From the NCBI GenBank assembly GCA_050693875.1, contig JBOGWP010000193.1, positions 1 to 5,407 of the forward strand: 5,407 bases of DNA, written 5' to 3'. The notes under the pieces were generated by a model. That model saw nothing but the letters and a program-made list of their open reading frames with translations, ran no database searches and was not told the origin of the DNA. This DNA is from JBOGWP01 sp050693875. GTDB taxonomy: Bacteria > Actinomycetota > CADDZG01 > JAHWKV01 > JBOGWP01. Shown piece by piece: positions 1 to 5,240 of the stretch (the stretch's first letter is position 1; each line of letters starts with the position of its first letter). Made by a program: the position numbers and the translations under genes.

Positions 1-286
1 CGGGGTGCGAGAGCGAGACGAACGCTCCCGCACCTGCGACGGGGCCGGCGAACTGCACCACCCCGGCGGCCGAGGCGACCACCTCGGTTCCGACCGGTAG
101 GGCGAAGTCGATCCCGCGATGCCCCGGGCCGTAGTCGTGAGCGGGTTCCTCGAAACCGCGGACCACCGGTGCGTCGACCGGGACGAACTCGGCTGCCGCG
201 GCCGGACCTGCGCCGATGCCGACGACCGACGCCACCACGAGCAGGGTCGTGAGCGCCCAGCCTCCCCGGCCCGGTCCCCTTGGCAC
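1..286 (-). CDS. Secreted M23 (LytM-type) metallopeptidase, 5' part only
   Basis: This is a predicted zinc peptidoglycan endopeptidase exported to the cell wall; only the first 95 codons lie in the window, and the C-terminus runs off the left edge. The GTG start at 286 was chosen because AGGAGG (292-297) sits 5 nt upstream; an in-frame-looking ATG at 309 is in a different frame. Residues 1-32 form a signal peptide: a basic start, a hydrophobic core (ALTTLLVVASVVGIG) and an Ala-rich cleavage region. The M23 domain begins near residue 52 with YGPGHRGIDF, giving the first zinc ligands H56 and D60 (HxxxD), followed by the family-typical stretch ALPVGTEVVASAAGVVQFAG. The second HxH motif would lie outside the window. 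The short spacer between signal peptide and domain resembles the small M23 proteins that often lie beside rpsB in Actinobacteria (from memory; that neighbour is not visible here). The gene is divergent from the 554 gene. Family assignment is firm; the exact substrate is unknown. Confidence 0.9.
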   Translation of the reverse strand, partial: MPRGPGRGGWALTTLLVVASVVGIGAGPAAAAEFVPVDAPVVRGFEEPAHDYGPGHRGIDFALPVGTEVVASAAGVVQFAGPVAGAGAFVSLSHP

Positions 287-302
287 CTGCTCCTCCTTCC
301 AC

Positions 303-319
303 CCGGCATGGCGTGCCGG
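303..319 (-). promoter_or_regulatory. Hairpin in the leader of the M23 gene, next to its ribosome binding site
   Basis: CCGGCA and TGCCGG form a perfect 6-bp stem with a 5-nt loop. It ends 5 nt upstream of the AGGAGG ribosome binding site of the M23 gene, inside its predicted leader of about 120 nt. It could influence translation initiation or mRNA stability. Short GC hairpins are common at this GC content, so function is uncertain. Confidence 0.35.
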
Positions 320-412
320 ACCGGGGGAAGTGGCGGGTGGGGAAGAAGGCCGGCGGCGAGGCTCGGGAAGAGTAGCCCTGCGGCAGTGGCCGAGGCCCTC
401 CGGCGGATGCAG

Positions 413-441
413 AGGATAGCAACCGGGGGAGACGCAGCCAA
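413..441 (-). promoter_or_regulatory. Probable sigma-70-type promoter of the M23 peptidase gene
   Basis: Read on the minus strand, TTGGCT (441-436) and TATCCT (418-413) are separated by exactly 17 nt. The -35 matches TTGACA at 4 of 6 positions and the -10 fits TAnnnT. Transcription would start near 406, giving a leader of about 120 nt before the GTG start at 286. The leader contains the hairpin at 303-319. Good spacing and two recognisable boxes make this the best housekeeping-type promoter in the window. Confidence 0.6.
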
Positions 442-460
442 CGGGCGCGGGAGCAGGTCG

Positions 461-478
461 GGAAGAAATTTTTCTTCC
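461..478. repeat. A/T-rich perfect inverted repeat between two divergent promoters
   Basis: GGAAGAAA and TTTCTTCC are perfect 8-bp arms around a central TT, in a region otherwise very GC-rich. The repeat lies 19 bp from the -35 box of the leftward M23 promoter and 20 bp from the promoter-like element of the rightward 554 gene, so it is almost equidistant from both. That placement suggests an operator for a dimeric regulator or a shared upstream A/T element. It has no T-tract after it, so it is a poor intrinsic terminator. Confidence 0.5.
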
Positions 479-498
479 GGTCCCCGATTACGCGCGTT

Positions 499-521
499 CT
501 GTCATACCCCCTCCCTATCGT
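499..521 (+). promoter_or_regulatory. Possible DNA-damage (PafBC / RecA-NDp type) promoter of the two small genes
   Basis: The element reads CTGTCATAC, then 8 nt, then TATCGT. The mycobacterial SOS-independent damage promoter is TTGTCRGTG-N8-TAnnnT. Here the TGTCR core, the 8-nt spacing and TAnnnT all match, while the GTG part does not. Transcription would start near 528, then the ribosome binding site AGGAGG at 541-546 and the start codon at 554, which is a consistent short leader. No convincing TTGACA-like -35 box exists at normal distance, as expected for this promoter class. The call rests on pattern match only. Confidence 0.5.
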
Positions 522-553
522 CATGTTCAGGGAAGCGATCAGGAGGGAGCGAC

Positions 554-859
554 ATGAGGAACCACGACCATCCAGCCTTCTCCACCCGCATCGATCCGGA
601 AACGGCCCGCCTGTCGCCGGGAGAGCGCCTGGCGAGGGTAGTCGACCCTCGGCTCGCCGATCTCTGGGCCTTTCTGTTCGAGGCGCAACTCACGCCGGAG
701 GAGACCGAACAGCACCTCGGGTGGCTCCTGCGGATGGCCTACCTCCAGGGCTATACCGACGCCGACGAGGAAGGCCGCCGGGGCTCTCTGTATCAAAGCC
801 TCGGCCTGCGAGGGCCGGCCGATGCGCCCAAGAGGAACGAGAGGAGGCGTCCGAGATGA
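554..859 (+). CDS. Conserved-looking small protein of unknown function, 101 aa
   Basis: I do not recognise this family. The ATG at 554 was chosen over a much longer upstream open frame because AGGAGG (541-546) precedes it by 7 nt and the proposed promoter lies just before. The protein is soluble, with no signal peptide or membrane segment. The central part, residues about 33-66 (from RLADLWAF through LTPEETEQHLGWLLRMAYLQGY), is probably two amphipathic helices with many Leu and Trp residues, suggesting a small helical, perhaps dimerising or protein-binding domain. The C-terminus (from about residue 88) is basic and probably disordered, ending in KRNERRRPR. Its stop codon overlaps the start of the next gene by 4 bp (ATGA), so the two are almost certainly translated together. 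If the upstream promoter is what it seems, both genes are induced by DNA damage; this is inference. Confidence 0.8.
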   Translation: MRNHDHPAFSTRIDPETARLSPGERLARVVDPRLADLWAFLFEAQLTPEETEQHLGWLLRMAYLQGYTDADEEGRRGSLYQSLGLRGPADAPKRNERRRPR

Positions 860-1041
860 TGATCGACTGCGACCGGTGCCCGATGCGGAACCGCGAGCAC
901 TGCCCCGACTGCCTCGTGACGGCGCTGCTCGAGAAGCCGGAGGGCCGGCTTCCTCTCGACCCGGAGGAGGAGCGTGCCGTTGCCTACCTCAAGGAAGCGG
1001 GCCTGGAACCGGTTTTTCTCTTCACGAGGAGGGCGAGTTAG
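856..1041 (+). CDS. Small four-cysteine (zinc-ribbon-like) protein, 61 aa
   Basis: The N-terminus carries C5-X2-C8-X7-C16-X2-C19 (CDRCPMRNREHCPDC), which fits a small zinc-binding knuckle pair. It is followed by a hydrophobic LVTALL segment and an acidic helix (LDPEEERAVAYLKEAGL). From memory, short actinobacterial hypothetical proteins share the layout Cys pairs, then C-x-x-C-(L/V)-V-T-x-LL, then an EEQRAV-like helix, but I cannot name a characterised member. The ATG at 856 has GAGGAGG (841-847) 8 nt upstream; the adjacent ATG at 859 is an alternative start that would shorten the protein by one residue. The 4-bp overlap with the preceding gene indicates translational coupling. Possible roles are protein- or nucleic-acid-binding accessory or a small regulator; the function is unknown and should not be assumed. 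Confidence 0.8.
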   Translation: MMIDCDRCPMRNREHCPDCLVTALLEKPEGRLPLDPEEERAVAYLKEAGLEPVFLFTRRAS

Positions 1042-1129
1042 CTGATGAGCACACATCTCGCTGTTCACTCGTGCTTGAATTGGCTCGGGCAGCTTCGTAA
1101 GGGGTGCACGGGGCGGGCGCGAGAGGCAC

Positions 1130-2038
1130 ATGATCAAGCTTCACCTCGTCGGGTTCACGACCGATCTCAGGAACCTGATCTTCGCGAGGCGCCGGGGAGC
1201 CGAGGCGGGCAACTACCTGCTCGAGATCGACGAGCGGCTGCTTCTCACGCTCGAGGAGGTGGCCAAGCTCGAAGAGGAAGCCAAGGCGGGGAGCATCAGC
1301 CTGCCACTGCGCGAGGACGCCATCCCGCCGCCGCCCGAGCCTCCCCCTCCTCCGCCAAAGCCGAGCAAGCTGTCGCCTCGTGAGATCCAGAGCCTGCTCC
1401 GCGAAGGCAAGACCACGGAACAGGTAGCCCGGCTCGCCGACACCGACGTCTCCTGGGTGGAACGCTTCACCGGCCCGATCATCGCCGAGCGAGCGGGCAT
1501 CGCCGACCTGGCGAAAGTGCAGTGGATCGCCAAGCCGAGGCTGGGCAAGTCGGAGCTGAAGGTGGGGGAGGCGGTCGAGAAGAACCTGGTCGAGCGCCAC
1601 GTCCCCATACCGCCCGAGGTCCTCGACGAAGGCTGGGACGCGGTGAAGCGGGACGGGCACTGGCACGTCACGTTCCGCTACTTCTCGCGAGGCCGCACCA
1701 AGGAGGCGACCTTCTCCTTCGACCCGGCCACCCGAGAGGTCAAGGCAACAAACCCGCTCGCCTACGAGCTGGGGTGGGCCACCCTCGGTCGACGCCGGGA
1801 GGGCGCGGCGGACGAGGAGGGTCCTCGCCGCCGGCGGGCACCGGCTCCAGCGCCCCGCCGGGCCGCCTCGGCGAAGAAGAAGGGTAGAACCACACGGGCA
1901 GCCGGAGCACCGCCGATGGGTGGCGAAGAAGCAGCTCCCACCGCATCCCCCTCCCAGCCAAAGGTTCGCTTGCCTGCCCGCAGCGCCCGGAGCACGGGAA
2001 AGGGTCGCCGGACTCGCCGAACTCCCCCCGGCTCCTAG
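1130..2038 (+). CDS. sepH: SepH-type (DUF3071) cell-division protein
   Basis: SepH of Actinobacteria binds FtsZ and promotes assembly of division-septum filaments in the cytoplasm. The 302-aa product has the family order. An N-terminal domain (about 1-62) includes LLEIDERLL, like the conserved PIDERL region. A helix-turn-helix-like segment (about 81-121) reads SPREIQSLLREGKTTEQVA and then WVERFTGPIIAERAGIA, matching the family's FxGPVLAERA motif. A further conserved region (about 145-216) contains GWDAVKRDGHWHVTFRY and FSFDPATREVKA. The C-terminal tail (about 220-302) is basic, rich in Ala, Pro, Arg and Lys, and probably disordered. A Pro-rich linker (residues 66-78) separates the first two parts. 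The ATG at 1130 gives the expected family N-terminus, but its ribosome binding site (GAGAGG, 1121-1126) is only fair. The 88 bp upstream may hold a weak promoter, or the gene may be read through from the small genes. Confidence 0.88.
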   Translation: MIKLHLVGFTTDLRNLIFARRRGAEAGNYLLEIDERLLLTLEEVAKLEEEAKAGSISLPLREDAIPPPPEPPPPPPKPSKLSPREIQSLLREGKTTEQVARLADTDVSWVERFTGPIIAERAGIADLAKVQWIAKPRLGKSELKVGEAVEKNLVERHVPIPPEVLDEGWDAVKRDGHWHVTFRYFSRGRTKEATFSFDPATREVKATNPLAYELGWATLGRRREGAADEEGPRRRRAPAPAPRRAASAKKKGRTTRAAGAPPMGGEEAAPTASPSQPKVRLPARSARSTGKGRRTRRTPPGS

Positions 2039-2103
2039 GTGGCCCAAAGGGGCTAAAGTCGCCGGGCACGGTTGCTTCCGCCCCGAGATCAACGGATCGA
2101 CCG

Positions 2104-2523
2104 ATGGCTGCGAATCCGCGGACGATGAAGGTGCTGCTCTGTGTCGATGGCTCCGAGTCGTCCCTTCGGGCCGGCGCGCGGGCCATGGAGCTCGCCAGGG
2201 AGGGGGCCGAGGTGACCGCGCTGCACGCGTATCCACCCCGGCTCGATCGCGACGTCGTGAGCCAGTTCGAGATCGAGCCGGACGACCTGGACGAGCGCTT
2301 TGGCGAGTCGGTGCTCCAGGCCGTCGCGGAGCGTTTCCGAGACAAAGGGCTGACCGTCGAGCTCACGATGGCGGAGGGACACCTGGTCGAGGTGATCGTC
2401 GGTCGCGCCAAGGGGTTCGACCTGATCCTCGTAGGCGAGCGGCCACCCCGGGGGCCGTGGCAGGCGCAGCTTGCCGACCTGATTCGCCACCGGACGCCGG
2501 TTCCGGTCGAGGTGATTTCGTAG
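2104..2523 (+). CDS. Universal stress protein (UspA-fold) with degenerate ATP motif
   Basis: The 139-aa product is one Usp domain. The first beta strand and loop (KVLLCVDGSESSLRA, D15-G16-S17) and the terminal TPVPVEVIS strand are typical. The usual nucleotide-binding signature G-X2-G-X9-G-(S/T) is not intact: G111 is present, but the second Gly is Pro114 and the third Gly plus Ser/Thr are Ala124-Asp125. This points to a Usp of the non-ATP-binding kind, or one with altered ligand use, acting in the cytoplasm in stress tolerance by an unknown mechanism. ATG 2104 was taken as the start; ATG 2125 is an alternative that would still keep the whole domain. Neither has a clear ribosome binding site. 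The gene lies 65 bp after sepH in the same direction and converges on the cyclic-nucleotide-binding gene. Confidence 0.82.
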   Translation: MAANPRTMKVLLCVDGSESSLRAGARAMELAREGAEVTALHAYPPRLDRDVVSQFEIEPDDLDERFGESVLQAVAERFRDKGLTVELTMAEGHLVEVIVGRAKGFDLILVGERPPRGPWQAQLADLIRHRTPVPVEVIS

Positions 2524-2526
2524 TCA

Positions 2527-2540
2527 GCGGACGAGTCCGC
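2527..2540 (+). terminator. Possible hairpin terminator after the stress-protein gene
   Basis: GCGGAC-GA-GTCCGC is a perfect inverted repeat starting 3 bp after the stop codon. Physically it would fold as a 5-bp stem with a CGAG loop. There is no T-tract, so it is at best a hairpin-only terminator of the kind proposed in Actinobacteria. A second small stem, TGGCG-AAG-CGCCA, lies at 2575-2587 in the same convergent gap. Confidence 0.3.
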
Positions 2541-2624
2541 CGACCGGTGGAGGGGCTTCAGCCTTCTTTGGCATTGGCGAAGCGCCAGGCGCTACGTGAC
2601 GCGGGCAGAACGAGCAGCGGTGCG

Positions 2625-3062
2625 TTACCCCCCGCTCGGTTCCGACACGCTCTCGGGCACACGCTCCTTCAGCACGCGCTGGAAGTGCTCGGCGAGGCTG
2701 GGGTTCGAGGCCAGCAGCGACGAGAACGCCTCGCGGGGAAGAACGAGGATCTCGCAGTCGGTCAGGGCCACCGCCTCACGCCGGTGGGTCGTGTTGAGGA
2801 GCAGCGAGATCTCTCCGAAGGAGTCGCCGGACTCGAAGCGGCCCACCTCGTGCCCCTCGGCATCCCGGATCGACACCGAGCCTGCGACCACCACATAGAA
2901 CGCTTCTCCCGCCCTACCCTTCTCGAAGATCGTCCCACCGGCCTTCCAGAAGAGGTTCATCGACTCGCCGACGATCTCGAGGAGCGAGTGCTCGTCCAGC
3001 GGCGAGAAGTCCGGAATCGTCCGGAGCATCTGAACCAGGCTGTGCGTGACTCGCTGTTCCAT
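2625..3062 (-). CDS. Stand-alone cyclic-nucleotide-binding domain protein
   Basis: The 145-aa product is a single CAP_ED / cNMP-binding domain, with no DNA-binding helix-turn-helix (a full Crp/Fnr regulator is about 220 aa) and no membrane segment. A leading helix region (LVQMLRTIPDFSPLDEHSL) is followed by the beta-roll: GTIFEKGRAGEAFYVVVAGSV (about 43-63) and the phosphate-binding cassette FGEISLLL (82-89), then HRREAVAL with Arg94/Arg95 and Ala97 where family members carry the phosphate-contacting Arg and following Ala. The essential Glu84 and an Arg are present, so cAMP or cGMP binding is plausible but not certain. ATG 3062 was chosen because GGTGA (3072-3068) lies 5 nt upstream; GTG 3071 would add three residues. 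It is divergent from the phosphoesterase gene, which suggests both act on the same signal. Confidence 0.88.
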   Translation of the reverse strand: MEQRVTHSLVQMLRTIPDFSPLDEHSLLEIVGESMNLFWKAGGTIFEKGRAGEAFYVVVAGSVSIRDAEGHEVGRFESGDSFGEISLLLNTTHRREAVALTDCEILVLPREAFSSLLASNPSLAEHFQRVLKERVPESVSEPSGG

Positions 3063-3110
3063 CTCGCTCACCGATCCGCGGCGGTGCGGGAACCTCCCCC
3101 GGCGCCTGGC

Positions 3111-3117
3111 TATCCTA
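3111..3117. promoter_or_regulatory. Overlapping divergent -10 boxes between the cNMP-binding and phosphoesterase genes
   Basis: TATCCTA reads as the -10 TATCCT on the plus strand (3111-3116) and as TAGGAT on the minus strand (3117-3112), both fitting TAnnnT. The same GCTATCCT context is seen in the M23 promoter. The 95-bp gap has no clear TTGACA-like -35 box for either direction. On the plus strand GGGAAC (3088-3093) lies at 17-nt spacing and slightly resembles an ECF-type -35. If both boxes are used, the two genes would be transcribed from overlapping sites and so interfere with each other. Confidence 0.35.
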
Positions 3118-3157
3118 ACGGTGCACCTCGCGACGATGACGCAATTGAGGAGGATGC

Positions 3158-4012
3158 GTGTCCTACGCCCGGATGCCGCTGCGAATCGCCCAGATATCCG
3201 ACATTCATGCGGGGGAGCCCAGCTTCCAGAGCGACGCAATGGATCGGGTGATCAAGATCGTCAACGACATGAGCCCCGACGTCGTCGTGGTGGCGGGCGA
3301 TCTCACCACCGCCGGGTACGAGGAGGAGTACGTCAAGGCGTCCGGAATCCTGGTCGAGATCGCCGCTCCCAAGATCGTGATCCCGGGCAACCACGACGCC
3401 CGCAACGTCGGCTGGGTGCACTTCGAGCGCTACTTCGGGAACCGGTACTCCCGTTACCGCGTCGCCTTCGACGAACAGCGCGCCGAGCGGCTGCGAGCAA
3501 CCGGCTTCACCGTGGTCGGGGTCGACTCGTCGGAGCCCGACGTGAACGAGGGCCGGGTGGGCCGCGACCGCTACCAGTGGATCCGTGCCCAGTTTGATCA
3601 GCCCGGCGACATCAAGCTGTTCGCGATCCATCACCACCTCGTCCCGGTCCCCGGCACCGGCCGCGAGCGCAACATCGTCACCGATGCAGGAGATCTGCTG
3701 GCCCAGCTCACCACGCTCGACATCGATCTCATCGTCTCGGGCCACAAGCACGTCCCGTTCTTCTGGGGAGTGAACGGCATCCTGATCGCCAACTCGGGCA
3801 CGTGCTCGACGAAGCGGCTGCGGGGCCTGACCCCCTCCTCGTGGAACGAGATCGAGATCGACGCCACCACCATCAAGGTGTTCGTCCACTACCCGGATGG
3901 ACGGCGAGAGCTGTCGGTGATCTTCAGCCGCAAGACCAGGGCGCTCACCCGCGAAGCCTTCTACATGACCGAGGACTTCGTGACCTCGAACCGGCTCTCG
4001 GCGGTGATCTGA
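3158..4012 (+). CDS. Calcineurin-like metallophosphoesterase, cAMP-phosphodiesterase (CpdA) type
   Basis: The 284-aa protein carries all five metallophosphoesterase motifs: D15-x-H17 (QISDIHAG), G47-D48 (VVVVAGDLT), G77-N78-H79-D80 (VIPGNHDAR), the His cluster 158-160 (FAIHHHLVP), and G195-H196-x-H198 (SGHKHVPFF). Together they bind two metal ions. The layout and the following NSGTCSTKRLRG stretch resemble class III cyclic-nucleotide phosphodiesterases, but related enzymes hydrolyse other phosphodiesters, so cAMP is inferred. There is no signal peptide. The GTG start at 3158 was chosen because AGGAGG (3148-3153) is 4 nt upstream; the in-frame ATG 3173 is 19 nt away from it. The C-terminus, about 45 residues beyond the usual core, includes RELSVIFSRKTRALTREAFY and is unrecognised. 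The gene is divergent from the cNMP-binding gene and overlaps the M48 gene by 4 bp. Confidence 0.9.
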   Translation: MSYARMPLRIAQISDIHAGEPSFQSDAMDRVIKIVNDMSPDVVVVAGDLTTAGYEEEYVKASGILVEIAAPKIVIPGNHDARNVGWVHFERYFGNRYSRYRVAFDEQRAERLRATGFTVVGVDSSEPDVNEGRVGRDRYQWIRAQFDQPGDIKLFAIHHHLVPVPGTGRERNIVTDAGDLLAQLTTLDIDLIVSGHKHVPFFWGVNGILIANSGTCSTKRLRGLTPSSWNEIEIDATTIKVFVHYPDGRRELSVIFSRKTRALTREAFYMTEDFVTSNRLSAVI

Positions 4013-5205
4013 CGTCGACCCTCGCGCCGGCTGATCGGCGGCTCTACCGGCGCGTCCGGGCGGACCCGCGCGACAGCTTCTCGGCGGACGAGATCGAGCT
4101 CACCCGGTCGTACCGTCGCCCATTGCGCCGGGTGGGCATCGCCGGCAGCGTGCTCTCGGCCGCCGTGCTCGTCCTCGTCGTGGTTTTCCAGGCCGGCGCG
4201 CGCATCCCCCGGGTCTTCGGGATCGGCGACTGGCGACTTCGGGTGATCGCCGTGACGACGGCGATCATCGTCGCCGGCGCCGTGGTGCGGCTCCCGCTCG
4301 GGCTGTGGGCGGAACTGGTGCACGAGCGGCGATGGGGGTTCGGGCGGCAGACGCTGCGCGGCGTCCTCATCGACCGAGCCAAGGGGGTCGTGATCGGCGC
4401 CCTCATCGCCAACGCGGCGCTCCTGGGCCTGTGGTGGCTGCTGCGCTCGACCCGCTGGTGGTGGTTGCTCGGTTGGCTGGGCATGACCTGGCTCACGCTC
4501 CTGCTCACCTTCGCCGCGCCGGTCGTGCTGGCTCCGCTGTTCAACCGCTTTCGCTCCCTCGAGGACGACGACCTTCGCCGGGAGGCTATCGGGCTTGGCG
4601 AGGCCGCCGGCGTCCCGATCCGCGACGTCCTTGTGATGGATGCGAGCCGGCGAACCGCCAAGCACAACGCCTACTTCACGGGGATCGGCCGGACCAAGCG
4701 GGTGGTGCTGTGGGACAACCTGCTGCGCGACTTCGACCGTGACTCGATCCGCCTCGTGCTCGCCCATGAGCTGGCGCACTGGCGCCGGCGGCACGTGCTG
4801 CTCGGGGCTGCCGGGGCCGCCGCCGGGTCGCTCGCCGCGTTCGTCGTGCTGCGGTCGCTCCTCGCGCAGCGGGCGGTCCTGGAGCTCGCCGGGGCCCGTG
4901 GGCGCGGGGATCCGGCCCTCATCCCCGTCGTGCTCCTCGCGTTCGCCCTGATGGGCGGGGTCACCGGTCCGCTGCAGCAGTGGGTCTCGCGGGCCTGGGA
5001 GCGGCAGGCCGACCTCGATGCGATGTCGATGACGAACGATCCGATTGCGTTCGTCCGCATGGAGCGTGAGCTCGCGCTCAAGAACCAGAGCGAGATCGCG
5101 CCGTCGCGCTGGGCCTACCTGCTCTCCAGCCATCCGCCGCCCGAGGAGCGCATCGCTCTGGTGAAGGAGTGGGAGGCAGGACGGGCGGTTCCTCAGCCGC
5201 ATTAA
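4009..5205 (+). CDS. M48 family membrane metallopeptidase (CAAX/Ste24-like)
   Basis: The product is an integral membrane zinc protease, probably acting at the cytoplasmic face in membrane-protein quality control or processing. Counting from CTG 4009 (398 aa), it shows the conserved lead-in DSFSADEIELTRSYRRPLRR (22-41), hydrophobic segments near 43-62, 78-100, 125-146, 150-177, 264-285 and 303-320, ERRWGFGRQTL (106-116), PLFNRF (176-181), NAYFTGIGRTKRVVLWDNLL (220-239), the zinc motif H253-E-L-A-H257, the third ligand region WERQADLDA (E331), and SHPPPEERI (374-382). No ATG, GTG or TTG lies in frame between 3802 and the conserved lead-in. CTG 4009, in a CTGA overlap with the phosphoesterase stop, is therefore the likely start, coupled to upstream translation; the GTG at 3802 would force a 211-bp overlap. 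Function by family is secure; the start is not. Confidence 0.85.
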   Translation: MTSTLAPADRRLYRRVRADPRDSFSADEIELTRSYRRPLRRVGIAGSVLSAAVLVLVVVFQAGARIPRVFGIGDWRLRVIAVTTAIIVAGAVVRLPLGLWAELVHERRWGFGRQTLRGVLIDRAKGVVIGALIANAALLGLWWLLRSTRWWWLLGWLGMTWLTLLLTFAAPVVLAPLFNRFRSLEDDDLRREAIGLGEAAGVPIRDVLVMDASRRTAKHNAYFTGIGRTKRVVLWDNLLRDFDRDSIRLVLAHELAHWRRRHVLLGAAGAAAGSLAAFVVLRSLLAQRAVLELAGARGRGDPALIPVVLLAFALMGGVTGPLQQWVSRAWERQADLDAMSMTNDPIAFVRMERELALKNQSEIAPSRWAYLLSSHPPPEERIALVKEWEAGRAVPQPH

Positions 5206-5210
5206 TTAAA
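5203..5210. repeat. Candidate 8-bp target-site duplication beside the insertion sequence
   Basis: TAATTAAA lies directly outside the proposed IS end at 5211. It is entirely A/T in a very GC-rich region and includes the M48 stop codon TAA. IS1595-family elements duplicate 8 bp on insertion. The partner copy would be beyond the right edge, so this cannot be confirmed here. Confidence 0.35.
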
Positions 5211-5240
5211 GGGGCTATCCACTTTGATGGACCTGCCCCT
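5210..5240 (-). terminator. Palindromic IS end, likely terminator of the transposase gene
   Basis: AGGGGC (5210-5215) pairs with GCCCCT (5235-5240), and inside it TCCA pairs with TGGA around CTTTGA. On the minus strand the hairpin is followed by TTAATTAA, giving a moderate T-rich tail, and it begins at the transposase stop codon. It would stop transposase transcription from entering the M48 gene backwards, and may also stop the M48 transcript. It also overlaps the terminal inverted repeat. Confidence 0.5.

Noticed and set aside
320..405. Leader of the M23 gene as a ydaO-type (c-di-AMP) riboswitch, prompted by GGGCTACTCTTCCCGAGCC on the minus strand
   Set aside because: The other conserved parts (a GGGGTGAA-like block and CAGCTAAC) are absent and the leader is too short.
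119..553. Long open frame upstream of and in frame with the 554 gene
   Set aside because: It runs antisense over the M23 gene and the divergent promoters; the ribosome binding site and promoter support the 554 start.
1042..1090. Hammerhead-like core CTGATGAG after the four-cysteine gene
   Set aside because: No matching GAAA core segment or stems follow; a chance match.
2054..2090. FliA/WhiG-type promoter (TAAA-N15-GCCGATAA) before the stress-protein gene
   Set aside because: TAAAGT is present, but no GCCGATAA-like box occurs at the correct distance.
1920..3251. Long plus-strand open frame across the stress protein and the cNMP-binding gene
   Set aside because: It is a high-GC shadow; its translation is Arg/Pro/Ala-rich without recognisable domains, while the overlapped genes have clear family motifs.
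3961..5202. Long minus-strand open frame opposite the M48 gene
   Set aside because: Its composition is typical of antisense GC-rich frames (Arg, Pro, His, Asp-rich) and the opposite strand encodes an intact M48 protease.
2046..5217. AAAGGGGCTA occurring both before the stress-protein gene and at the IS end, as an old IS scar
   Set aside because: Only about 10 bp match, and nothing of the palindrome or of the transposase is found at the first site.
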